From contig NZ_LDQA01000021.1 of assembly GCF_001475935.1 (NCBI RefSeq), positions 124,001 to 188,000 on the forward strand: 64,000 bases of DNA, read 5' to 3'. Each line of letters begins with the position of its first letter. Positions within the stretch are counted from its first letter, which is position 1. This stretch comes from Aureimonas ureilytica (GTDB taxonomy: Bacteria > Pseudomonadota > Alphaproteobacteria > Rhizobiales > Rhizobiaceae). The notes beneath the pieces were generated by a model. That model worked only from the letters and a program-made list of their open reading frames with translations, did no database searches and was not told the DNA's origin. Below are positions 53,516 to 62,636 of this stretch, piece by piece. The position numbers and the translations under genes are program-made.

Positions 53516-54811
53516 CTAGAGATTGAGCCGGATGGCGACGGATCGCCCATGCGCGTCGAGTCCTTCGACGCGGGCAAGTTCGATGGCCGAGGGGCCGAGT
53601 TCGCGCAGCGCCTCGGCCGAAAGCTTGAGGATCGAGGTGCGCTTCACGAAATCGAGCACCGAAAGGCCGGAGGAGAAGCGCGCCGAGCGCGCCGTCGGCA
53701 GAACATGGTTCGATCCGCCGACATAATCACCGATGACTTCGGGCGTGTGGCGGCCGAGGAACACGGCGCCGGCATTGCGGATGCGGGCAAACAGCGCGTC
53801 CGGGTCGTCGGTTGCGATTTCCAGATGCTCGGCGGCGATGCGGTCGGCAAGGGGTGGGGCGTCGCGCAGAAGATCGCTCACCACGATCACCGCGCCGAAC
53901 TCGGCCCAGCTCGCGCTGGCGGTTTCGGAGCGCGAGAGCGTTTGAAGCTGGCGCTCCACGGCTGCTTCCACGCGGGCGGCGAGGTCTTCGCTATCGGTGA
54001 GCAGGATCGACTGCGCCGCCCGGTCGTGCTCGGCCTGGGCCAGAAGATCGGCGGCCAGCCAGTCCGGGTCGTTGTCGGCATCGGCGATCACGAGCACTTC
54101 GGATGGACCGGCGATCATGTCGATGCCGACCGTGCCGAAGACCTGCCGCTTGGCGCTTGCCACATAGGCATTGCCAGGGCCGACGATCTTCGCGACGGGG
54201 GCGATGCTTTCCGTGCCATAGGCGAGCGCCGCGACGGCCTGTGCCCCGCCGACGCGGTAGATCTCGGACACGCCCGCGATGCGCGCGGCGGCCAGCACCA
54301 GCGGGTTGAGCGCGCCGCGCATGGCCGGCACGACCATGGCGATGCGCTCGACGCCCGCCACCTTGGCCGGCACGGCGTTCATCAGGACGGAAGAGGGATA
54401 GCTCGCCGCCCCACCCGGCACATAAAGGCCGACCGATTCCACCGCCGTCCAGCGCGAGCCGAGCTCGGCACCGATTGCGTCCATATAGCGGTCGTCTTTC
54501 GGCATCTGCCGGATATGGTGGCTTTCGATGCGGCGATGGGCGAGGTCTAGGGCGGCGCGCGTTTTTGGCGGCGTCGCCTCCAGCGCGGCCTCGATTTCGG
54601 CCTCCGGCACGCGCAGCGTCTCGGGCGTCAGTTCCAGATGGTCGAAGCGCGCGGTCAGCTCGATCAGCGCCGCGTCGCCGCGCTGGCGCACGTCCGACAC
54701 GATCTCGCGCACGGTGGCTTCGACATCCACCGAAGCCTCGCGCTTGGCGGCCAGAAGCGCGCGGAAACGCTGTTCGAAATCCGGTTCGCTGATATGGAGC
54801 CGTTGCGGCAC
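53516..54811 (-). CDS. hisD: Histidinol dehydrogenase
   Basis: A 431-residue enzyme catalysing the last two steps of histidine synthesis, histidinol to histidine with NAD and zinc. Conserved segments include [67 protein letters not shown], and [27 protein letters not shown]. Length and order of motifs fit the family exactly. It sits between DUF2948 and UPF0262, the standard Rhizobiales order, with no other his gene in the window. Confidence 0.96.
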   Translation of the reverse strand: MPQRLHISEPDFEQRFRALLAAKREASVDVEATVREIVSDVRQRGDAALIELTARFDHLELTPETLRVPEAEIEAALEATPPKTRAALDLAHRRIESHHIRQMPKDDRYMDAIGAELGSRWTAVESVGLYVPGGAASYPSSVLMNAVPAKVAGVERIAMVVPAMRGALNPLVLAAARIAGVSEIYRVGGAQAVAALAYGTESIAPVAKIVGPGNAYVASAKRQVFGTVGIDMIAGPSEVLVIADADNDPDWLAADLLAQAEHDRAAQSILLTDSEDLAARVEAAVERQLQTLSRSETASASWAEFGAVIVVSDLLRDAPPLADRIAAEHLEIATDDPDALFARIRNAGAVFLGRHTPEVIGDYVGGSNHVLPTARSARFSSGLSVLDFVKRTSILKLSAEALRELGPSAIELARVEGLDAHGRSVAIRLNL

Positions 54812-54856
54812 GTCAGGCCCTCTTTCCCGGCGCGCCGTCCGCTCCCGTCGCCCGTG

Positions 54857-55309
54857 TCAACCCTTGTCGTGGTCGGGCCGCGACGGGGTGCTCCAGGCGG
54901 CGCCGAGATCGGTCAGCTGCGCTTCGATACATTCGACATCGAGCCTTATCGCGGCACCGCCCGCGAACACAAGGTCGATCGTGCCCGAAGGGTCGTCCGT
55001 CACGCTCCAACGAATGGCGAGAAGCGCCAGCACGGCGTCCTCATCGGCCTGTGCGAAGCCGCTGCGCTTGACCGATGTCACGCGGTCGAAATGCAGGACA
55101 CTGCGCCGACGCTCGTATTCCCCTTGCCGGCGAAACAGGCCGCGACGGGGCGGCGCCTTTTCCCAGACGAAGCGGTTCATCGGCAGGGTGAACTGCCGGC
55201 GCGCGCCCGAGAAGCTGATGTCGCCAAGCCGAATCACGGCGTCCTGCACATGGGCCGACACGATGTCGAGATCGCCCCGATCGAGCGCCATCAATCGAAG
55301 AAGGTCCAT
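54857..55309 (-). CDS. DUF2948 family protein
   Basis: A 150-residue protein resembling DUF2948, the small protein encoded upstream of hisD in Rhizobiales. It includes MALDRGDLDIVSAHVQDAVIRLGDISF, NRFVWEK and RSVLHFDRVTSVKRSGF, and a C-terminal IRLDVECIEAQLTDLGAAW that may be a helical cap. No catalytic motif is obvious. It begins 45 bases before hisD. Confidence 0.9.
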   Translation of the reverse strand: MDLLRLMALDRGDLDIVSAHVQDAVIRLGDISFSGARRQFTLPMNRFVWEKAPPRRGLFRRQGEYERRRSVLHFDRVTSVKRSGFAQADEDAVLALLAIRWSVTDDPSGTIDLVFAGGAAIRLDVECIEAQLTDLGAAWSTPSRPDHDKG

Positions 55310-55399
55310 TGCGACTGCTGCTCCTCATTGCTCTGCCGCATAGGAGCTAGGGCATTGCGCGGAAAAGTGCGACGGCCGAGACTGAAATCCGGGGCGGTT

Positions 55400-56395
55400 T
55401 CAGTTGCTTTCGGGCTTTCGATATTGCTCCCCGACCCGGCCGAATTCGCCCTGAAGCCGGCCGAGCGCGATCTGAATGTGGTAGAGGCCGATCAGGAGCG
55501 AGCGCGAACGTAGCGCCAGCGCCACCGAGCGCGGCGGGGCGGCGAGCGCGAGGGCCAGGCTCTTGGCGAGCGTTCGCGCGCGCCCGTCGCGCCCACGCTG
55601 CACCAGCGTCGAGAGCGCGCCGTTGCGCAGCGAGCGAGCGTTGATCCAGGAAAACTCCGTGCGCCGCTTCGGAACGACCTCCCGCACCGCCGCCTCGCGG
55701 CACCAGCCGAAGCGAAAGCCCGCCTCCCGGCAGCGCGAGAAGAGATCGGCGTCGCCGCCGCCCGTGAAGTTGAAGCGCGGGTCGAACAGGGGTTCGCGCA
55801 TGCGATCCAGAACGGCCGCGCGAATCGCGACATTGCCCGACGACACCAGCGTCGGCACCGGCCCGCTCGCATCGAAGGGCGGGCGAAACACGGGATGCGC
55901 GGCCAGCCCCTGCTTGGCGGCATCCTCGAACACGGGAATCTGCGGCGCGCCGGTGACATTGACATCCAGGCGATCCAGCGCCGCCAGATGGGCCTCGATC
56001 CAGTCCTGCGCGGCTTCCTCGTCATCGTCGATGATCAGTGCCACCTGAAGCGCGGGATAGAAGCGCCGCGCGGCGGCAAAGCCGGCATTATAGGCCGAGC
56101 AATTGCCGCGCTCATGCGCCACCACGACGAGGCCCGTCAGCGATCCGCTTTCGAACAGCGGGCGCGCCGCCTCCAGCCCTTCGCGCCCTTCGGAATCGTT
56201 TTCCACGAGCACGATCGCGAAAGGGCGGTGCGTGGTCTGCGCTTGGAGCGACGCCAGCGTGCGCAGCACGAGATCGGGCCGACGGAAGGTCGGCACCACG
56301 ACCACGATCTCCCGCTCCGCCCCATGATTCGGCGACAGGGCTTCGACCGTGACGGCGGTTGGCAGGCGATCGAGGGGCAGGGGCGTGGGTTCCAT
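55400..56395 (-). CDS. Glycosyltransferase family 2 protein
   Basis: A 331-residue GT2. The start is REIVVVVPTFRRPDLVLRTLASLQAQ, followed by the DxD-like motif IDDDEEAAQDW near residue 130 and SSGNVAIRAAVLDRMREPLFDPRFNFTGGGDADLFSRCREAG. The ATG at 56395 is preferred; the longer frame to 56563 adds 56 residues and would overlap the divergent DUF6492 gene. A 7-bp inverted repeat lies at its stop (55381-55404). It lies in the position where murA usually precedes DUF2948. Confidence 0.86.
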   Translation of the reverse strand: MEPTPLPLDRLPTAVTVEALSPNHGAEREIVVVVPTFRRPDLVLRTLASLQAQTTHRPFAIVLVENDSEGREGLEAARPLFESGSLTGLVVVAHERGNCSAYNAGFAAARRFYPALQVALIIDDDEEAAQDWIEAHLAALDRLDVNVTGAPQIPVFEDAAKQGLAAHPVFRPPFDASGPVPTLVSSGNVAIRAAVLDRMREPLFDPRFNFTGGGDADLFSRCREAGFRFGWCREAAVREVVPKRRTEFSWINARSLRNGALSTLVQRGRDGRARTLAKSLALALAAPPRSVALALRSRSLLIGLYHIQIALGRLQGEFGRVGEQYRKPESN

Positions 56396-56549
56396 GGGGG
56401 AAACTTGCCGCAAATCGATGAATGATCCTTCAAGAGCTTCCCCCGCGTCATCACCCAATTGACGGATCGCTCCCACTGCCATGATAGATGTCACCTTGAA
56501 ACGATCGGCTGAGGCCTGTCGGTAGGGGAGCCCAGGCGCGGACAGATCG

Positions 56550-57428
56550 ATGCCCTTTTCCATCGCGCTCGTGACATCATCCTATCGCGGCGATCTGGAA
56601 CGCTGTCGCCTCCTGTGCGACAGCGTGGACCGCTTCGTGACCGGCCATGCCATCCACTACATTCTGGTCGAGGCCGCCGATCTCGCCGCCTTTCGCGTCT
56701 TCGAGGGGCCCAACCGCAGGGTCGTGTGCGAGCGGGATATCCTGCCCGTCTGGCTTCGCCCGATCCCCGATCCGCTCGATCGACGTCGACGGCTCTGGTT
56801 GTCTCCCTTCGGCCTCCCGCTGCGCGGCTGGCATGTGCAGCAGCTTCGGCGCATTGCCATGGGCGCGGCCATGGCGGAAGACGTGCTGGTGTCCCTGGAT
56901 TCCGATGTCGTGTTCGTGCGCCCCTTCGATGTCGGCCATTTCCGACAGGGCGAGGCGGTGCGCTTCTACCGCCGCGCCGAGGGCTTGGCGGCGGTCGAGC
57001 CCGCGCGCCGTGCCGAGCATGAGCGGTGGGCACGGCGAGCGGCTCGGCTTCTGGGCCTCGCGCGCGAGCCCGTTCCAGCTGCGACCTACATCACCACGCT
57101 GATCGCCTGGCGTCGCGATACGGTTCGGGACATGCTGGCGCGCATCGCCCGCACGACGCATCGCCCGGCCATGATGGCGCTGGTCAGTTCACGCGCCCTG
57201 TCGGAATGCACGATTTATGGCCGCTTCGTGGACGAGGCGGAGGAGCGGCCGGAGCGCCATGTGGCGACCGACGAGCGGCTCTGCGCGGTTTACTGGGACG
57301 GGCCGCCGCTGGATGAGGCAGGCCTCGAACGCTTTCTGACCGGACTTTCGCCCGAGCAGGTGGCGCTGGGACTTCAGTCCTTTACCGGCACGGACCCCGC
57401 CATCATCCGGCGCGTCGTCGGCATCTAA
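56550..57428 (+). CDS. DUF6492 family protein, glycosyltransferase-like
   Basis: A 292-residue protein starting MPFSIALVTSSYRGDLERCRLLCDSV, with the DxD-type motif SLDSDVVFVRPF near residue 115-122 and a GLPLRGWHVQQLRRIAMGAAM helix before it. This is the pattern of DUF6492, a family annotated near polysaccharide genes and presumed to be glycosyltransferases. It is divergent from the GT2 at 55400-56395 and converges on the flippase. Function is not established. Confidence 0.78.
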   Translation: MPFSIALVTSSYRGDLERCRLLCDSVDRFVTGHAIHYILVEAADLAAFRVFEGPNRRVVCERDILPVWLRPIPDPLDRRRRLWLSPFGLPLRGWHVQQLRRIAMGAAMAEDVLVSLDSDVVFVRPFDVGHFRQGEAVRFYRRAEGLAAVEPARRAEHERWARRAARLLGLAREPVPAATYITTLIAWRRDTVRDMLARIARTTHRPAMMALVSSRALSECTIYGRFVDEAEERPERHVATDERLCAVYWDGPPLDEAGLERFLTGLSPEQVALGLQSFTGTDPAIIRRVVGI

Positions 57429-57437
57429 GAGCTCGTC

Positions 57438-57471
57438 CGAAAAGCCCGCCGGGTACTTTCCAGACGGGCTC
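57438..57471 (-). terminator. Weak intrinsic terminator of the flippase gene
   Basis: On the minus strand AGCCCG (57470-57465) pairs with CGGGCT (57448-57443) and is followed by TTTTC. The stem is only 6 bp. It lies just past the flippase stop at 57485, between convergent genes. Confidence 0.4.
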
Positions 57472-57484
57472 TGAGATCGCACGC

Positions 57485-58807
57485 TCAGGCCGCCGCGATG
57501 TCGGGCGCGCCGGACGGGCCGTCGCGCGGCAAGCGGCTGCGCCAGTCGAGCGCGATATAGGTGGCCCCGGCCGAAGCGATCCAGAGCGCGGCGAAGACAC
57601 CGTTCAGCCCGAGGATCCACTGATCGTCCGGCGTGGTGGCCGCCCCTTGCAGGAGCAGCGTCAGGAAGCCTGCCTTGAGAAGACCCAGAAGCGCCAGGAT
57701 CGCCGCGCGCATGCCCGTGCGCCCCCGCGCGTAGAGCAACTCGCTTTGATATTCGACGAGGTTGCGGAAGGCCGGCACGAGAAGCACCAGAAGCACGAGC
57801 GGCGCGGCGTCGGCGACATTGCGCCCGAGCAGCGTCGGCGCGACCGCAAGGATCAGCCCGAGCACCCCCATTCCGGCGACCGACACCAGCGCGATGCCGC
57901 CCTCCGTCATCCAGCGTCGCCGCCAGGACTGCAGAAGCCCCGGTGTGCGGATCAGCTTCTGCACGATCATCATGTTGAAGGAGCGCACCGGCAGCGCCGT
58001 CAGGTCGATGAGGCGCATCAGCATGGCATAGATGCCGGCGATCGCCGGCCCGCCGAGCGACAACACCAGAAGCTTGTCCATCTCGGATTGGAGATAGAAC
58101 AGGATCTCCGCGCCCGCGACGGCGAGACTGTCGCCGAGGCGGCGCAGGTAAAGGGCCGGACGCCAGCGAAGCCGCTGGCGCGGATAGAAGAGCACGATTC
58201 CGAGCAGCGCCGACCCGGCATTGGCTGCGAAGTAGAAGACGCTCCACGACAGGAGATCGGTCTGGGCAAGGCCGGCATGAGCGAACAGAAGGGCGGCGAG
58301 CGCCTTGGCGGCCGAGCCGACGATCACCAGCACCGAGGCGCGCCCGAAGCGCCCCATGCCGTTGTTGACGATGCACACGACCTCCAGCGAGCGCCAGCCG
58401 ATGATTTCGGCCGCGACCACCAGCGCGAAGGGGAGAAGGCCCATGTCGCCTTCGAAGACGAGCCCGTAAAAGCCGAGCGCCACCAAGGCCACCACGGGCA
58501 TGGAGGCGAGAAGCGCCGCCAGATAGCCCGCCGTATAGGCGCCGATGAGGTGCGGCTTGCGCGTGGCCGCGCGGTAGAGCGGCGACACGAAGCCGAAGCC
58601 GGCAATGCGCGACAGGACGATGCCCGTGCCCGACGCCGTGGCGAAAAGGCCGAAGCCGGCAATGCTCAATGCATTCGCAACGGCTGTGAAATACAAGAGA
58701 GACAGGACCAGCCGCCCCGCCGAGCCGCCGATCAGCTTGGTATAATCGCGCAGAAGGTGAAGATTGGCATGACCCATCCGAGCCAGGCCACGGATCGCTC
58801 CGCGCAT
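57485..58807 (-). CDS. Polysaccharide flippase-like membrane protein (Wzx/MOP superfamily)
   Basis: A 440-residue membrane protein with about 12 helices. It starts MRGAIRGLARMGHANLHLLRDYTKLIGGSAGRLVLSLLYF, and carries a conserved IYAMLMRLIDLTALPVRSFNMMIVQKLI in the middle, a pattern seen in flippases of exopolysaccharide loci. The ATG at 58807 has an excellent ribosome site (GAAGGGAGAG) and leaves 30 bases to the divergent GH10 gene; the longer frame to 58894 would overlap it. It should move lipid-linked repeat units outward. It is a second flippase, besides 27420-28694. Confidence 0.82.
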   Translation of the reverse strand: MRGAIRGLARMGHANLHLLRDYTKLIGGSAGRLVLSLLYFTAVANALSIAGFGLFATASGTGIVLSRIAGFGFVSPLYRAATRKPHLIGAYTAGYLAALLASMPVVALVALGFYGLVFEGDMGLLPFALVVAAEIIGWRSLEVVCIVNNGMGRFGRASVLVIVGSAAKALAALLFAHAGLAQTDLLSWSVFYFAANAGSALLGIVLFYPRQRLRWRPALYLRRLGDSLAVAGAEILFYLQSEMDKLLVLSLGGPAIAGIYAMLMRLIDLTALPVRSFNMMIVQKLIRTPGLLQSWRRRWMTEGGIALVSVAGMGVLGLILAVAPTLLGRNVADAAPLVLLVLLVPAFRNLVEYQSELLYARGRTGMRAAILALLGLLKAGFLTLLLQGAATTPDDQWILGLNGVFAALWIASAGATYIALDWRSRLPRDGPSGAPDIAAA

Positions 58808-58837
58808 TCCGTCTCTCCCTTCCATCCGATAGAGCGC

Positions 58838-60004
58838 ATGACCGACGAGACCAGCCAAGCCGCCGTCCATCATCGCGCCGATGCGCCTCTGCACTCGATC
58901 CCACGAGGCCCGAACGCGATCCCCCGCCAGCTTAGCACCGCGCCCTTAACGCGCCGTTCGCTTCTGGTGGGAGGCGCGGCGGGGATGGCCTGCGCCATGG
59001 GGCTGGGCGCGAACCCCGCCCGTGCCCTTGCGCCGCGCGTGCCCTTCGGCGCGGCGGTGCAGGTGGATCATTTCGAGGCGGATGCGGACTATCGCGCGCT
59101 GATCGAGCGCGAATGCGATCTCCTCATGCCGTCCAACGAGCTGAAATTCGGCCTGCTCCGCCCGACGCGCCCGGAATTCTGGTTCGACCCGGCCGACCGG
59201 ATGGTGAACTGGGCGCGTTCGCGGGGCATGATGTCGCGCGGCCATGCCTTCGTCTGGTGGTCCACCAACCCGCCCTGGCTGGAGGCGATCCGCGACCCGG
59301 CCGATGCCGAGCGGGTGCTGGTGGAGCATATCGAGCGCGTGGCCGAGCATTACCGGGGCCGGCTCGGCAGCTGGGACGTGGTGAACGAGGTGATCGCCAA
59401 CGACCCGCGCGAGCCCGGCGGCCCCTTGCGCGACACATGGTGGCGGCGCCGGCTCGGGGCGCGCCACATTTCTCTCGCCTTCCGAACCGCCATGCGGGCG
59501 GACCCCAGCGCCAAGCTCGTCATCAACGATTACGATCTGGAATTCGAAGGACCGCGCTACGACGCGCGCCGCGCCGAGATCCTCCATCTCGTGCGCCAGT
59601 TGCAGGACGAGGGACTGCGGGTCGATATGGTCGGCCTTCAGGCGCATCTCTACAGCCATATCAAAGTGGACCGCGAGGCGCTGGCGCGCTTCGGGCGCGA
59701 CTTGAAGGCGCTGGGCGTCGGCCTGCTCGCAAGCGAGCTGGATGTGATCGACTTTCAGGTTCGGGGCGACGCCGACGCCATCGACGCGGCGGCCGAGCGC
59801 AGCGTCAGCGACTTTCTGGACGGGCTGTTCGCCGGTCAGCGCCCTTATGCCGTGATCACCTGGGGCATCAGCGATCGCTACACCTGGGTGCCGGACGCCA
59901 TGCCGCGCTCCGACGGCCAGCCGAACCGGCCCCTGCCGTTCGACGCGGCGCTTCGGCCCAAGCCCTGGTATGTGACGCTACGTCAGAAACTTGCGACGGG
60001 CTGA
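58838..60004 (+). CDS. Glycoside hydrolase family 10 protein, exported
   Basis: A 388-residue enzyme. A twin-arginine-like signal LTRRSLLVGGAAGMACAMGLGANPARA lies after a 35-residue N-terminal extension. The GH10 barrel shows the acid/base Glu in WDVVNEVI (about 183) and the nucleophile Glu in LLASELDV (about 300), and FVWWSTNPPWL and LVINDYDLEFEG, typical GH10 loops. GH10 enzymes are known as xylanases, but family members in rhizobial exopolysaccharide clusters (R. leguminosarum PssW) act on the bacterium's own polymer. Its context suggests the same. Confidence 0.88.
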   Translation: MTDETSQAAVHHRADAPLHSIPRGPNAIPRQLSTAPLTRRSLLVGGAAGMACAMGLGANPARALAPRVPFGAAVQVDHFEADADYRALIERECDLLMPSNELKFGLLRPTRPEFWFDPADRMVNWARSRGMMSRGHAFVWWSTNPPWLEAIRDPADAERVLVEHIERVAEHYRGRLGSWDVVNEVIANDPREPGGPLRDTWWRRRLGARHISLAFRTAMRADPSAKLVINDYDLEFEGPRYDARRAEILHLVRQLQDEGLRVDMVGLQAHLYSHIKVDREALARFGRDLKALGVGLLASELDVIDFQVRGDADAIDAAAERSVSDFLDGLFAGQRPYAVITWGISDRYTWVPDAMPRSDGQPNRPLPFDAALRPKPWYVTLRQKLATG

Positions 60005-60099
60005 CCGTTCCGTAACGATTGGAAGGCGCGTTAAGGATTTGTTTGCCATATTCGCGGAGGTTTGGCCAAACCGTCCTCGTTGAGAACAGGCCCACCCGG

Positions 60100-62220
60100 A
60101 TGTTCCATTCCGACACCCATGCTGAGAGCGTCTTCGCGGGCGAACGGCCGCGCCGGTCCAGGGCCGATGGGCAGACGTCGCTGTTCGATCCGGCTGTGCT
60201 GGCGAGCGGCATCTGGCAGCGACGCGGCTTCATCGTTCTGGCGACCGTGCTCGGCGTCGGGCTGGCCGGTGCCTATGCCTATTCCACGCCCAAAGCCTAT
60301 ACGGGCATCGCCCAGCTCGTGCTCGATCCGCGCGATCTCAACATCGTGCAGAACGACGTGACCTCGTCCCAGACGGGCATGAGCACGGACGGGACGCTGG
60401 CGCTGGTGGAAAGTCAGATCGCGGTGATGACCTCGAATTCGGTTCTGGAGCGCGTCGTCTCCCAGGCAGGCCTGACCGCCGATCCCGAGTTCAACGGCAC
60501 GCGCGAGAGCCTGTTTTCCGGCGTCACCAGCCTCGTGAACGCCTTCCTCTCGTCCAACGAGGACGCGGTGATCCGCGATCGCCAGCTTTTGACGATCGCG
60601 AACCTCGCCAAGCACGTGAAGGCCGTGCGCAACGCCAATAGTTTCGTGATCAACCTGTCGGTGACCTCCGAGGACCCCGACAAGGCGGCGCGTCTCGCCA
60701 ATCTGATCACCGAGAATTTCATCGCCGAGCAAGGCCGCGCCCAGTCGGAACTCGCGCGGCGCGCGACCACGGCCCTGTCCTCGCGCCTTGCCGAGCTGCG
60801 CCAGCGCGTCGTCGCCGCCGAAGATGCGGTGGAAGCCTACAAGGCCGACAACAAGCTCGTCGGCGTCGGCGGCCGGCTGATCGACGACGACTACATCACG
60901 CGCATCAACAGCCAGCTGGCCGATGTGCGCGCCCAGATCACCACGCTCGACGTGCGCGCCCAGTCGCTGCGCCGCGCCAGCTTCAGCGACGTGGTGGAGG
61001 GCTCCTTCCCCGAAGGGCTCAACTCCGAAACGCTGCAACGCCTGCGCCAGGCCTATACCGAAGCCACGCAGAGCGCCGCCGTTCTTGCCACGCGCCTCGG
61101 GCCCCGCCATCCCCAGCGTATCGGGGCGGACGAAGCCGTGACGGCGGCGCGGCGCGCAATCCAGAACGAGCTCGGCCGCATCGTCGCCTCGGCGCAGACG
61201 GAGCTTGCCCGCGCCCGCGATACCGAAGCCGATCTGAGCCGTCAGATCGACACGCTGCGCTCACGCCAGATCGAGACCAGCAGTTCCTTCGTGAAGCTTC
61301 GCGAGCTGGAGCGCGAGGTCGATGCCTCCCGCGCGGTCTACGAGGCCTATCTCCTGCGCACGCGCCAGACCAGCGAGCAGGAAAGCCTGAACACCGCCAA
61401 TGTGCGCGTGATCTCCGAGGCGACGGTCCCGCTTCAGCCCTCCAGCCTGTCGCGCCGCATCGTCATGGCGGCCGGTGGTGTCGCTGGGCTCGGCGTCGGC
61501 ATCATGCTGGCCGCGCTCGGCGCCATGCTCTCCATCCTGCGGGGCGGGGCTGGCAGCGCGCGCCGCGCCGAAGACGAACGGGGCGAGACGGAGCGTTTGG
61601 ACGAAGGTTTCACCCTCCGGCGCGCCGAGGCCCCGATACCCGCCGCCGCAGACTGGTCGCTGCGCGGCTCGGCCACTGACTCGGAAACGCACGAGCCGAT
61701 CCGCCGCGCTCAGGAGCCGTCCATCGTCTCGCCAGTCGATGCCGAAGATGAAGCGCCTCGCGCGTCGATCCGCGATGCGGGCGACGAACCTGGCGATGAA
61801 TCCGAATTCGAGACGGCTCGGACAGCGCGGGAACAGGACGAGTTCAAGGGCGATCACGAAGCATTCGAGGACGAACACGAACACGCCGTCCATGCGCCGA
61901 GCGACCCGGAGTTCGACCTGAACGAGGGCGACCTCGACCGCCGCCGGGCCGAACTGCGCGAGCGCATCCGCGCCATCGGCCTTCGCCGCTCCGGCGTGCG
62001 TCGCTTCCAGCCGGCCGAGGAACTGGACGCGCCGAGTCTCGACGCCGCCCCGTCCGGCTTCGATGAAGCGTCCAAGCGTCTCGATGACCTCTCCGAGCTG
62101 GCTCAGCCCAACGAGCCCGCCAACCGGCCCATGGTCGAGGAAGCCGCCCGCGAGCGCATAAGCCTGACGATGACCGCCGCGCGCCAGCGTCGAAGCCTCC
62201 TGGTTCAGCCCTCGTCCTAA
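60100..62220 (+). CDS. Wzz/Wzc-like exopolysaccharide copolymerase lacking a kinase domain
   Basis: A 706-residue protein. A first membrane helix (about 47-70, FIVLATVLGVGLAGAYAYST) and Wzz-like domain, a long coiled coil (about 200-420) with the GNVR-like EASRAVYEAYLLR-type segment, and a second helix (about 460-482, IVMAAGGVAGLGVGIMLAALGAML). Instead of a BY-kinase, a 220-residue acidic, disordered-looking tail follows, rich in Glu, Asp, Arg and Pro. The ATG at 60100 is preferred; an alternative at 60019 adds 27 residues. It resembles the copolymerase at 30009-32108 in the periplasmic half but has a different C-terminus. Confidence 0.85.
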   Translation: MFHSDTHAESVFAGERPRRSRADGQTSLFDPAVLASGIWQRRGFIVLATVLGVGLAGAYAYSTPKAYTGIAQLVLDPRDLNIVQNDVTSSQTGMSTDGTLALVESQIAVMTSNSVLERVVSQAGLTADPEFNGTRESLFSGVTSLVNAFLSSNEDAVIRDRQLLTIANLAKHVKAVRNANSFVINLSVTSEDPDKAARLANLITENFIAEQGRAQSELARRATTALSSRLAELRQRVVAAEDAVEAYKADNKLVGVGGRLIDDDYITRINSQLADVRAQITTLDVRAQSLRRASFSDVVEGSFPEGLNSETLQRLRQAYTEATQSAAVLATRLGPRHPQRIGADEAVTAARRAIQNELGRIVASAQTELARARDTEADLSRQIDTLRSRQIETSSSFVKLRELEREVDASRAVYEAYLLRTRQTSEQESLNTANVRVISEATVPLQPSSLSRRIVMAAGGVAGLGVGIMLAALGAMLSILRGGAGSARRAEDERGETERLDEGFTLRRAEAPIPAAADWSLRGSATDSETHEPIRRAQEPSIVSPVDAEDEAPRASIRDAGDEPGDESEFETARTAREQDEFKGDHEAFEDEHEHAVHAPSDPEFDLNEGDLDRRRAELRERIRAIGLRRSGVRRFQPAEELDAPSLDAAPSGFDEASKRLDDLSELAQPNEPANRPMVEEAARERISLTMTAARQRRSLLVQPSS

Positions 62221-62255
62221 GGGCCTGTTCCGCGTCGCTTCCCTTTTGTTCCGCA

Positions 62256-62299
62256 ATGACGCCCGACGATGAGCGCTTCCGCGCATCGTCGGGCGTCAT
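62256..62299. terminator. Long perfect hairpin after the copolymerase, probable terminator or repeat element
   Basis: Bases 62256-62271 (ATGACGCCCGACGATG) pair perfectly with 62284-62299 over 16 bp around a 12-base loop. It lies 36 bases after the copolymerase stop, between convergent genes. It lacks an adjacent T-tract, so Rho-independent termination is not assured; CCCTTTTGTT lies on the left side and GCAAAGGG on the right, extending the symmetry loosely. Confidence 0.55.
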
Positions 62300-62636
62300 C
62301 GCAAAGGGTCGTCGGGATCGTTTCGACGCTGCCGAAAGACCTGAGGCAGGCATCTCGCAGACCTGCCGCTGATCTCGGGAGCATCTCCGCGCAAAGAGCC
62401 TCGAACACCTTCGGTTCGTACAGGGAGACGAGGGGAGCCTGTCCCGCGCACAGCGGCGAGGCAAGGATCGGAGCAGGGGACGCGGCAAACTGATCCCGAA
62501 TGTTTCGCAGCTGCCCGGCCCTTTGGAGGATCAAGCGCTCGGCGCTCGCTTCGCAGTCGGCCCCCACACGCTTCGTCGTCGCTTTGGGACGAGCGCCCCG
62601 ACCGATCGGGACGCGAGGCCGCGACTGACAGCCGCC
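62300..62636. other. Non-coding stretch between convergent genes
   Basis: A 337-base stretch with no convincing gene. A minus-strand frame of 116 codons (62217-62567, GTG start) crosses it and runs through the hairpin at 62256-62299 into the copolymerase gene, so I do not call it. I saw no transposase fragment or repeats. Confidence 0.4.

Noticed and set aside
57647-58837. Extension of the GH10 frame 397 codons upstream
   Set aside because: It is antisense to the flippase and hydrophilic with His/Arg-rich shadow composition; the signal peptide follows the ATG at 58838.
62217-62567. 116-codon minus-strand frame between the copolymerase and the CapD-like gene
   Set aside because: It starts at a GTG, runs through the 16-bp hairpin and has no recognisable domain; not enough to call a gene.
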